Shown one piece after another: positions 44,616-52,200 of a stretch of DNA of 52,200 bases (its first letter is position 1; each line of letters starts with the position of its first letter). This stretch comes from an uncultured Cytophaga sp. (GTDB lineage Bacteria; Bacteroidota; Bacteroidia; Cytophagales; Cytophagaceae), in contig NZ_CALMGQ010000146.1 of the NCBI RefSeq assembly GCF_937863595.1, positions 1-52,200 on the forward strand, given 5' to 3'. A model generated the notes under the pieces. That model was not told where the DNA came from, made no database searches, and saw only the letters and a list, made by a program, of their open reading frames with translations. The translations under genes were made by a program, and so were the position numbers.

Positions 44616-46091
44616 TTAAAATATAGTTTCTTGAATGTCTTTTTTTAGTTGCAATTGATGCATCATCATCGATCGGTGGTTGTTCCATAAATGCTCAATC
44701 GACTCTTCTACTTTAATGGCAGGTAAGATTGCCAGTGTTTGTATCGGTAACTGTTTTAGGCAACGTACATAAAATGTTTTTGTATAACTGTAGGGGTTTT
44801 TTGATGTGAATGTAAATAACTGTGTACTCAGTTCTAACGGCCATTCCCTGAGGTTTGCTTCAATTGTAGGAATAATCATTGAAGGATCTGATTTTAGGTG
44901 CTTCATGAAATAGTTTAATCGAAGGGATTCTGGAAGTATAGGGATGAGCATATTCATTTCTGCATCCGGAAACTGTTCTAAGAATTGTTCGGCCCAGTGC
45001 ACATCCTTAAACGTAGCAGTAGCCTGCGTAATGGATTCGATTAAATTTTTCCCTATAGAATCATTTTGTAATAGATTTAATAGTTCTTTGGGAGTACGTG
45101 CATACATGGTTTCAAGCAGCTTAGGAGGGGTTCGACTCAGTAGTTGCATCACTAAAAATACCGCATCATCAATCCCTTTTATGTTGCTTAATTTTTCAAT
45201 ACCCGATTCCCACAAAAGAGGATTTGGGTTTTTAAGTTCTGTTATTTCTACCTGCATTGCATTCAATAAGCCTAATAAACTTTTTCCTTTTTTTATAGAC
45301 AATACTGCTTTGAGTGATTTGCTATATAGTTCAACAAGGGAAGAGTCGGGTAAGCGCCCTTGCAATTCAAAACTCTTAGTTTTAATTTTTTGACTTTTAT
45401 CTTTTTGAATACTGATGAGCCATTCTTCGTCGGATGCATTCAGCGTTTGTTCAATAGCCTGCAATAAAATTAGACGTGTTGATGCATTCTCTGCGCTCCA
45501 CACTTCTTGCAATAGATTTAAGCCTTCTTCGTGATTACTTAAGCGAACGCGTACTAATTCTTTTATGCGTTCATCAATTGTTCCATGTGCCCATAGGTTG
45601 GTCTCCAGTGAATTTTCTTTGGGTTGCCATGACTTATTGAATCCTGCAAGCCATATTCCACGTTCGCCACTACATGCTATTGTTTCTTGGAAGAGTGTAG
45701 AATTATTTTCTGTCAATTCGAATAATGTTGGAAGCCATTCTGGAATGATAATGTGTCCTGAATTTTTGGCCTTTTCCAACCATAGTTTCAAATAATAGGT
45801 ATCTTCCGTTTCTAAGATTGATGAAAGGAGCGCAATCCCTTCTTTGGAAATGTATGCCAGTGATTCTGTATTACAAATTTTAACGGTTTGATTATTGATC
45901 AACTGAGCTTGTTGTCCGCTTTTGTTATACAGCAAGTTTGCTGCAAGTATTTGTAAAAAGGCGTCTTCTGGCTCAATCGATTTTTTAGTAATGATGTTGC
46001 AATATGCCTGCAAAGGAATAGGAAAGTCGGATTCTTGCAATACTTTTCTAGACGTGCCGAGCATTGCAGTTTGTTTTAACGATTCATTCAT
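44616..46091 (-). CDS. DUF5691-family protein
   Basis: The approximately 491-aa protein matches DUF5691 in its opening, LKQTAMLGTSRKVLQES, and in its all-helical, repeat-like body (for example LQEVWSAENASTRLILLQAI). The frame includes a TTG at 46100; the ATG at 46091 is preferred and sits 15 bp after the SWIM gene. DUF5691 proteins accompany SWIM, MoxR and vWA genes. The function is unknown; the alpha-solenoid look suggests a binding platform. Confidence 0.82.
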   Translation of the reverse strand: MNESLKQTAMLGTSRKVLQESDFPIPLQAYCNIITKKSIEPEDAFLQILAANLLYNKSGQQAQLINNQTVKICNTESLAYISKEGIALLSSILETEDTYYLKLWLEKAKNSGHIIIPEWLPTLFELTENNSTLFQETIACSGERGIWLAGFNKSWQPKENSLETNLWAHGTIDERIKELVRVRLSNHEEGLNLLQEVWSAENASTRLILLQAIEQTLNASDEEWLISIQKDKSQKIKTKSFELQGRLPDSSLVELYSKSLKAVLSIKKGKSLLGLLNAMQVEITELKNPNPLLWESGIEKLSNIKGIDDAVFLVMQLLSRTPPKLLETMYARTPKELLNLLQNDSIGKNLIESITQATATFKDVHWAEQFLEQFPDAEMNMLIPILPESLRLNYFMKHLKSDPSMIIPTIEANLREWPLELSTQLFTFTSKNPYSYTKTFYVRCLKQLPIQTLAILPAIKVEESIEHLWNNHRSMMMHQLQLKKDIQETIF

Positions 46092-46106
46092 AACGTGCAA
46101 TGTGTT

Positions 46107-47411
46107 TTATAAAGAATAATATGCTTCTTGATGCCAAATTCCTAGTGGCATAAATTTATTCGTTTCCAATGCCAGTAGCGACATGGAAACGGGCACGCCA
46201 CCGCTTATAGATAACCATTTGTAAATACCTGTACATTCAATAGGGATAGGTATAGCACGTTGGTCTTTATCAAATATATACCACAAGCCATTTTGATTCA
46301 TTGCTTGAACGTTTTCAATAATAAATGGCTGTGTTGGCAGAAAGGGGAGTAGAGATAATAGGTTACTTCTTTTTTCGAATACCGCATCCCAGTTTTCAAG
46401 TCCTGCAACTTCAATAGGTATAGAACTGTTTACTTGCCTTTTTATGAGTGCTCGTAAGGGTGCTGCAGATGGATAGAAGACCAGCTCTGCTTCAATCTGA
46501 ATCCCCTGAGAAAGTAATAATTGTTTTCCTTGCCCTCTTACAATAAATTGAAGCACCAAGGCAAAGGTATTTGTTTGGCTTCCCCAAAGCCAATAGCGTT
46601 CCGTGGTTATTTCGTCTTCCGTTTGTATTTGAACCGATAAAACGAGCCAATGATCTAAAATGCCTTTTTGTTCTTTTAACGCTTCTTGCGATTGCGTAAA
46701 ACCAACAAAACTGCGAATGTCATCTGTGAGTGCGGATGGTAAGGACGATAGGTGCGTGAAGCCTTGAATGAGCATATACATGCGTGCCATTAAATCCAAA
46801 TACGCATACTCCCAATGCTCTTCAAAAAAGTTTGTTTCGCCAAGTTGTCGTACCATTCTAGATAGGCCCGGCGCTTGTGCATCTATCAATCGGCGCGCCA
46901 TGTTTTCAAAATATGATGCCGGTTTAGAAGGAAGATCAATTAAGCCATTCCGAATCATGTCTTTCATCCAGAGATGTAATTCTGCAATGCCGTCTTCTAC
47001 ATTGGCTTCGCGTTTCTTTGAACGTTTTTCTTGAGCGACTTCGTCGGGAACGCTGTCTGTTGTAGTTGTTTTCTTTTCGCTTTTTTCTTCGCGTTTTTTC
47101 AACCAGTCGCTTACCCATTCTGGTGCTTCGGTTTCTTTAAGTAGGGAAGTATCTCGGACAAAAAGTAAAAACAAACCAAGTCCATGTTTACATGGAAACT
47201 TTCTGCTGGGACACGAACATTTGAAAGCAATATTGTTTAGATCAATTTGGGTTTGATAGGGCTTTGCACCACTGCCTTTGCATTCGCCCCAAATGGCTTT
47301 TTTAGATTTTTGCAGCAGTTGCCACTTATCTGCTTTTGCTAAATCCTTTCCAGATTTTAGAGAGCTATCATCTGGTGATAAAGCAATTACTTGTTCTTCC
47401 TGCCAATGCAT
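46107..47411 (-). CDS. SWIM zinc-finger protein
   Basis: The 434-aa protein has a SWIM zinc finger near residues 60-80: IAFKCSCPSRKFPCKHGLGL (CxC then CxH), a fold that binds nucleic acid or protein. A Lys/Glu-rich linker follows (REEKSEKKTTTTDSVPDE), then a C-terminal domain with no clear motif. It corresponds to E. coli YehQ in type. It is the first gene of the six-gene operon. Confidence 0.92.
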   Translation of the reverse strand: MHWQEEQVIALSPDDSSLKSGKDLAKADKWQLLQKSKKAIWGECKGSGAKPYQTQIDLNNIAFKCSCPSRKFPCKHGLGLFLLFVRDTSLLKETEAPEWVSDWLKKREEKSEKKTTTTDSVPDEVAQEKRSKKREANVEDGIAELHLWMKDMIRNGLIDLPSKPASYFENMARRLIDAQAPGLSRMVRQLGETNFFEEHWEYAYLDLMARMYMLIQGFTHLSSLPSALTDDIRSFVGFTQSQEALKEQKGILDHWLVLSVQIQTEDEITTERYWLWGSQTNTFALVLQFIVRGQGKQLLLSQGIQIEAELVFYPSAAPLRALIKRQVNSSIPIEVAGLENWDAVFEKRSNLLSLLPFLPTQPFIIENVQAMNQNGLWYIFDKDQRAIPIPIECTGIYKWLSISGGVPVSMSLLALETNKFMPLGIWHQEAYYSL

Positions 47412-47852
47412 AAAAAGCGTAGAATAAAATATGAATCAATTAAAATTCCTTGTATCGAGTCATTTTTATGAATCAATTATAAAGAATACGAACTAAATAA
47501 AATTTACCTAAAGTTCAAAGGATGTGGAATACTAATAATTTTACCTACATAGCTCTGTATCAATTATTATGATGTTTTAAAGCATCGCTATTTGTGAGGT
47601 GGAGTAAGCTTATAGCATAAAGGTGTTATCGTAATAGTGTAGGGTCGAATGAATTATGAGATGTAACGCGTATTGGATAAATTTATACACAATGCATACA
47701 TGCCTTCTATGTCTTTTTTATATAGTTAAATAAAAAAAATATATGTTAATCTGTTGATGGTTATGATTTAATGACTTTTTTTTTAAAAAATGAATTTCAA
47801 CTTGTCCTAAAATATTAATTCTTCGTACAAGACGGTAACTAAAAACTATTTT
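47412..47852. other. Divergent intergenic region before the six-gene module
   Basis: This 441-bp gap should carry the module promoter and the promoter of the collar-domain gene. A 12-bp direct repeat, ATGAATCAATTA, occurs at 47431-47442 and 47468-47479, 37 bp apart and just upstream of the SWIM start. No full TTTG/TAnnTTTG pair was found. No gene is visible. Confidence 0.5.
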
Positions 47853-48821
47853 ATGCAAAAAGCATTTACTCATTCCATTTCAATCGCTATTTTATTTTTT
47901 ACTTCATTTTTAACTTTCGCTCAATATTCCACCAAAGGTTTTGGTTTTCAAGGCTATGCTGTTGGTGCCGATGGGAAGGCGATAGCATCTACAGGTATTA
48001 CGGTAAAGTTTTCGTTATCACCCAATATAGGTTCAGGAATAACCTACACAGAAGAGCAAGTATTAACCTCTGATATTTACGGTGTCTTCACTGCAACCGT
48101 AGGCACTGGTACCAATAAAACAGGAGGTCCTTTTGAAGTATTAAATTTTACATCTGTTTATTATAAACTTAAAGTAGAAGTGAAGAAGACTACAGGTGGT
48201 TCCTATACTACCATCAGCGATCAAGCTTTAAATGCAGTTCCTTATGCACGTGCTGCTGAAAACGGTGTACCTGTTGGAAGCATCATGCCATTCGCTGGTC
48301 CGGTTAGTGCAATACCTGCTGGCTGGATTCAATGTAATGGACAAACATTGGATGGGACATCTGCTATGTACTTACAATTGTATAATGTTATTTCAACTAC
48401 CTGGGGTGGCACAGGTCAAAATAGTTTTCAAGTACCCGATTTGAGAGGTGTTTTTTTAAGAGGTATCAATGATGGGAGAAGTGATACATACGCAGATCCA
48501 AGTACACGAGCAATAGGATCCATGCAAGATGATGCATATGCAACCCACAATCATGGAGTAACAGATCTTGGACATACGCACGGATACAGAGATCGTTATT
48601 TTAGAGAAGCGCAAAATGCCCCTACAGGGACTGGTTATGAAAGATTTTCAGGTGATAATAATGCTGGATCAGGTAATGGCGATGGGGATAACTGGACGTG
48701 GTATGTGGATGGAAGTACAAATAACAGTACCACAGGCTTGACTGTAAATAATAGCGCTAACGGGAATGTTGCTGAAACGCGTCCTGCCAATGCGGCCGTT
48801 TATTACATCATAAAATACTAA
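47853..48821 (+). CDS. Secreted protein with phage-tail-collar domain
   Basis: The 322-aa protein has a signal peptide (MQKAFTHSISIAILFFTSFL to Ala-Gln). An N-terminal beta domain follows, of the kind found before tail-fibre domains in Bacteroidota (FGFQGYAVGADGKAI, then ALNAVPYARAA near residue 130). Next is the collar domain (GSIMPFAGPVSAIPAGWIQC, FQVPDLRGVFLRGINDG) and a His/Gly-rich tip (THNHGVTDLGHTHGY). Such secreted collar proteins are probably adhesins or cell-surface fibres and not part of a phage here, since no phage gene is nearby. The last residues (VYYIIKY) are typical. Confidence 0.88.
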   Translation: MQKAFTHSISIAILFFTSFLTFAQYSTKGFGFQGYAVGADGKAIASTGITVKFSLSPNIGSGITYTEEQVLTSDIYGVFTATVGTGTNKTGGPFEVLNFTSVYYKLKVEVKKTTGGSYTTISDQALNAVPYARAAENGVPVGSIMPFAGPVSAIPAGWIQCNGQTLDGTSAMYLQLYNVISTTWGGTGQNSFQVPDLRGVFLRGINDGRSDTYADPSTRAIGSMQDDAYATHNHGVTDLGHTHGYRDRYFREAQNAPTGTGYERFSGDNNAGSGNGDGDNWTWYVDGSTNNSTTGLTVNNSANGNVAETRPANAAVYYIIKY

Positions 48822-48838
48822 TCTTAAAGATATATCAT

Positions 48839-51800
48839 ATGCTGTATTCTCTCCAAAAAAATGGAAAGAAATGGATGAGTATTTTCTTTTTAGTACTGCT
48901 CCCATATTCTTTTCTGCACGCACAAACTACAATACCGCAAGTGCTGAATTATGTGTCTGGACAATCTGTATCTCATAAAAGCGCGGCACTGGGCGATACA
49001 TTTTCGGTTTCTTTTCATGGTGGTTCTGTAGTAGGATCGCAACATATCAATGCACCAATCAATGTAACGGGCGACCAGGCAATGGCTGGTTTTAAATACG
49101 GACTTGTTTATGCACCCAATGCGTTTGACAAAGACATGTTTGTATCTAAAGGTTATTATCCAGACTATGTACAGTTAAGTTGGGAGATTGCACGCTATCA
49201 ATCGGATGTAACAGCCTATAAAATTTATCGTCGTGAATTGGGTAGCACTGCTAATCTGGTTCAGGTTGCAAACATTTCAAAAGATGCGACATCTTGGCGT
49301 GATGAATATGCGGAAGCAAATGTGATGTACGAATACAAGCTTTTTGCTGATGGATTGTTTCCACAGCAAATTTCATATTTAAACATCTTGAGTGGCGTAG
49401 GATTTAGATTGCCTTCCGGTAAAGTTTCGGGTAGAGTAACTTTTCAAGGTGGCGGTGCTGTACAAGGTGTTAGTTTAATTGCTCAAACGAGTGATAATTT
49501 CAGTGGCTCAAGTTTATTGCTTGATGGAACGCCAACATCCTACTTAGCTGTTTCTCCTCCCTTGAATGATGTACAATTTAAATTCTCAAGTCAATTTACA
49601 TTTCAGTCTTGGGTAAAACCAACCGGAACTGGTATATCAACAATTTTTCAGAAAGGTTCACAATATAAAATCACTCAGTCTCCTGGTAAGGTATCCTTTA
49701 CGGCTGGCACAACAACCATCAATGTTCCGTTTACTCAAAAGATAGATACGTTTTTTAATATTACAGCGGTTCGCAGCATTGACTCGTTGATGCTGTATGT
49801 GATGTACAGCGACCAACTTATTTATAAAACAAAAGTAGCTTTTGCAGGAACAACAACTTCAAATGACGATGAATTATTGATTGGTAAAAATATCTTAGGT
49901 AGCGAAAATTATAAAGGCTTTATTGACGAGGTTCGCATCTGGCAAAAGTCTTTGTCCGAAAGTGATATTTTGGTGAATACGTTTTTGGTGATCTCTGGAA
50001 CAGAAACAAACTTGTCTGGGTATTATCGGATGAACGAAGGAGTTGGAGAAAACTTCTATGACCTTTCTCGTAAAGGGTTTTCATTCAATGAAAAACATGG
50101 GTTTATGTCTGGTGCAAGCTGGTCATCTGTTGTGCCAAACTTAAATCAGTTAGCTGTAAAAGGGGTTACCGATATCAATGGTAATTATTTAATCACAGGG
50201 ATTCCATACTCATCAGACGGTTCAACCTACAGCATTGTTCCCGCTTTCGGCATTCATAGTTTTGACCCAACCCAACGATTGATGTTTGTTGGTCCGGGTT
50301 CTAATGTTTACAGTGATGTGAACTTTACAGATGTTGCTTCATTCCTTGTACAAGGACAGGCTTTTTATGAGGGTACACGTTTCCCGGTAGATGGGGTACA
50401 AATCACAATTGATGGTAAATTAGCATTAACATCTTCAGGAACGCCAATAACAACAGATGCTTCAGGAGCATTTAAAATTGATGTGCCAATCGGTAAGCAT
50501 CAACTGCAGTTGGTAAAGTACGGGCACGTATTTAAAGGCGGGGGATATTTTCCATCTGCTTCAAGCTATTATGATTTTCAACAGCCTGTAACCATTCAGA
50601 CTCGTTTTCAAGATTCAACACGTATAAAGGTAATTGGTAAAGTTGTTGGTGGTCCTGTACAAGCTTCAAAAGTAGAAGGCATGGGCAAAACGCAGAACAA
50701 TATTGGCAATTCAGTAATTGTTTTGACTACTCAAAAGGAGTGGGACTTAAAAAACAGTGCCGGCGATAGCATTCGTACCTGGGATAATGGGTACTACGAT
50801 CACAAAACAGGCTATAAAAAATATGGCACCACGGGTTATAAAATAGCAGAATTAAAACCCACACAAATAGAAATTACACCAGATCCTGAAACAGGGGAAT
50901 ATGTAGCGTATTTGCTTCCAGAAAAGTACATCATCAAAAGTATTGTTGCGGGTAATCCAACGGGTGCAGCACCTGCATTTCCGAATTATACATTTGGTCC
51001 GAGTTATTTAACAACCTTAGATTTTTCAAATGCATTTACAGTTAAAAACGCAACAGACTCTATTGTGGATGTGACGGATTTTACTGTAAATCCATCTACT
51101 AAAGATACTACCTACGCAAAGTTTATTGATAGTGTAAATTATCAAGTGATTCAAGATTATATTTTAAGATTAAATCCAACGGTTGCGATTACTTCTCCAA
51201 ACAAGTCCATAGATCGCTTTTGGGAAAGTCAAGTTACTGCACAAGATGGTTCTGTAGTGCCTGTAGTTACAGGAGATACATACGGACAATGGATTACTCC
51301 TGCGCCGATATTTATTCAACGAAATGAATATAAAACAAAGGTTGCTGTTTTTGAACAATACATAAACGTAGATAAATCAAATGCTATTGACAAAGTACCA
51401 GTGATTGATGGTAAAGTAACGATTCAAAATGATTTAGCCGTTACAACCAAAGTGCAGAATTTTGCTTTGAATAGTGCCGGAGAATTGGATTATACATTCA
51501 GTGGTGGTTTGCCAAATACGACAACAGGTGGCATTGGCGATTTTCAAAAAAGTATGACTGTAAAAGTATTTACAGGAAAAAATGGATCAATCGTTTCAGA
51601 TTGGCCTTCAGATGGCAATGGCTTTAAAGGATATGTATTGGGTGGTATGCCAACGGGCAATAACTTTGTAACAACAGGGCCCAATGTAGTGAATATGATT
51701 ATCCGTGATCCACATGGGTCTAATAGCTATGCGTATTATGAAGCAGGAACTTCATCCAGTACAGAAATTTCTTATGAAGTTGAAAATGGGGAAGATGTAG

Positions 51801-52200
51801 ATTCTAAAATTACAGCCAGTATGGGTGTAGATGTAATTACGTTTGCTGGTGTTGGAGCTGGGGTTATTATTGAAACGCAAACAGATAATGATTTAAGTGT
51901 TGGTATTCAACAATCCACTACTTGGACTGACAATAATACATCTGTAGTTACCACAAGTAATACTAAAAAATGGTCTACGAGTTCAGAGCCTGATTTTGTG
52001 GGGGCGAATGGAGATGTGTTTATTGGTAATTCTACAAATATTGTATATGGTAAAAATGTATTTGTAGATGTGATTCCAACGTCTCAATGTGATGCAACTG
52101 CAAATTGCTTGGATTTAGGAAATGGATATAACATTGGCTTGTATACAGGTTTGCGTATGAATCCTCAGTTTTCTACAGCCTTTCAATATTCTGCAAATCA
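48839..52200 (+). CDS. Very large secreted LamG-like multidomain protein (5' part)
   Basis: The frame runs without a stop from the ATG at 48839 to the window end (1120 codons) and continues beyond it. It starts with a signal peptide (WMSIFFLVLLPYSFLHAQ). A fibronectin-like stretch comes near residues 105-165 (VQLSWEIARYQSDVTAYKIY). A LamG/concanavalin-like domain covers about 220-400 (FTFQSWVKPTGTG, FIDEVRIWQKSLSESDI). Carboxypeptidase-regulatory-like folds follow (VDGVQITIDGKLALTSSGTP), then long beta-rich repeats. It follows the collar gene by 17 bp and is probably co-expressed as a surface protein. A T9SS domain, if present, would be outside the window. Confidence 0.85.
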   Translation, partial: MLYSLQKNGKKWMSIFFLVLLPYSFLHAQTTIPQVLNYVSGQSVSHKSAALGDTFSVSFHGGSVVGSQHINAPINVTGDQAMAGFKYGLVYAPNAFDKDMFVSKGYYPDYVQLSWEIARYQSDVTAYKIYRRELGSTANLVQVANISKDATSWRDEYAEANVMYEYKLFADGLFPQQISYLNILSGVGFRLPSGKVSGRVTFQGGGAVQGVSLIAQTSDNFSGSSLLLDGTPTSYLAVSPPLNDVQFKFSSQFTFQSWVKPTGTGISTIFQKGSQYKITQSPGKVSFTAGTTTINVPFTQKIDTFFNITAVRSIDSLMLYVMYSDQLIYKTKVAFAGTTTSNDDELLIGKNILGSENYKGFIDEVRIWQKSLSESDILVNTFLVISGTETNLSGYYRMNEGVGENFYDLSRKGFSFNEKHGFMSGASWSSVVPNLNQLAVKGVTDINGNYLITGIPYSSDGSTYSIVPAFGIHSFDPTQRLMFVGPGSNVYSDVNFTDVASFLVQGQAFYEGTRFPVDGVQITIDGKLALTSSGTPITTDASGAFKIDVPIGKHQLQLVKYGHVFKGGGYFPSASSYYDFQQPVTIQTRFQDSTRIKVIGKVVGGPVQASKVEGMGKTQNNIGNSVIVLTTQKEWDLKNSAGDSIRTWDNGYYDHKTGYKKYGTTGYKIAELKPTQIEITPDPETGEYVAYLLPEKYIIKSIVAGNPTGAAPAFPNYTFGPSYLTTLDFSNAFTVKNATDSIVDVTDFTVNPSTKDTTYAKFIDSVNYQVIQDYILRLNPTVAITSPNKSIDRFWESQVTAQDGSVVPVVTGDTYGQWITPAPIFIQRNEYKTKVAVFEQYINVDKSNAIDKVPVIDGKVTIQNDLAVTTKVQNFALNSAGELDYTFSGGLPNTTTGGIGDFQKSMTVKVFTGKNGSIVSDWPSDGNGFKGYVLGGMPTGNNFVTTGPNVVNMIIRDPHGSNSYAYYEAGTSSSTEISYEVENGEDVDSKITASMGVDVITFAGVGAGVIIETQTDNDLSVGIQQSTTWTDNNTSVVTTSNTKKWSTSSEPDFVGANGDVFIGNSTNIVYGKNVFVDVIPTSQCDATANCLDLGNGYNIGLYTGLRMNPQFSTAFQYSAN

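Noticed and set aside
47853..48821. Prophage tail gene
   Set aside because: A collar domain is present, but the protein has a signal peptide and a Bacteroidota surface-protein N-terminus, and no phage genes are nearby.

Overview
The window is AT-rich DNA from a gliding member of the Bacteroidota, most like Cytophaga (Cytophagales). The evidence is a gldC gliding gene, a type IX secretion (T9SS) C-terminal sorting domain remnant, DUF3098 next to ftsX/uppP, a BBP2-type porin, Bacteroidota-type promoters (TTTG, about 20 bp, TAnnTTTG), and almost no Shine-Dalgarno sequences. The genus is inferred from gene content; no database was consulted.

Layout. 0.1-6.5 kb (minus): a tripartite RND efflux operon, tolC-type, adaptor lipoprotein, RND pump and TetR regulator, with operator-like inverted repeats at its head. 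6.7-9.8 kb: gldC, a secreted EEP-family phosphodiesterase/nuclease, and ribF-truB. 9.8-13.3 kb (minus): ftsX, DUF3098 and uppP run into truB-ribF, and upstream of them lies an ECF sigma/anti-sigma pair. 13.4-14.9 kb (minus): queD-folE-marR. 15.1-19.6 kb (plus): cysH, a sugar-nucleotide-type epimerase, a cytoplasmic GH13 enzyme and a FucP-type MFS sugar transporter. 19.7-26.2 kb: mixed housekeeping and regulatory genes (cold-shock protein, methyltransferases, porin, PAS histidine kinase, 2OG-Fe(II) oxygenase, small unknowns).

26.4-32.8 kb (minus) is a complete SUF iron-sulfur operon, sufB-C-D-S-E, a DUF59/SufT-like protein and a bacilliredoxin. Three of its spacers are about 150-170 nt long, and each is bounded at its ends by inverted repeats. 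An Lrp/AsnC regulator lies upstream. 33.6-33.85 kb holds a free-standing RNA gene with a consensus promoter, a tRNA-like outer architecture and a strong terminator. 33.9-36.8 kb is decayed accessory DNA: an 11-bp tandem repeat, a broken GH16-plus-T9SS-domain gene, a PAS-LuxR regulator with a probable frameshift, a truncated GH16 gene and a GC-rich perfect 34-bp palindrome at the truncation point.

37.1-47.4 kb (minus) is the most interesting block: a tight six-gene operon for a SWIM zinc-finger protein, a DUF5691 protein, a MoxR-type AAA+ ATPase, a DUF5682 protein, a CoxE-like vWA/MIDAS protein and a large DUF4132 protein. It resembles the uncharacterised E. coli yehI/yehL/yehM/yehP/yehQ neighbourhood. 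The pairing of an AAA+ motor with a vWA adaptor suggests an ATP-driven remodelling or conflict system of unknown target. 47.85-52.2 kb (plus): a secreted phage-tail-collar-domain protein and a very large secreted LamG-like protein that runs off the window.
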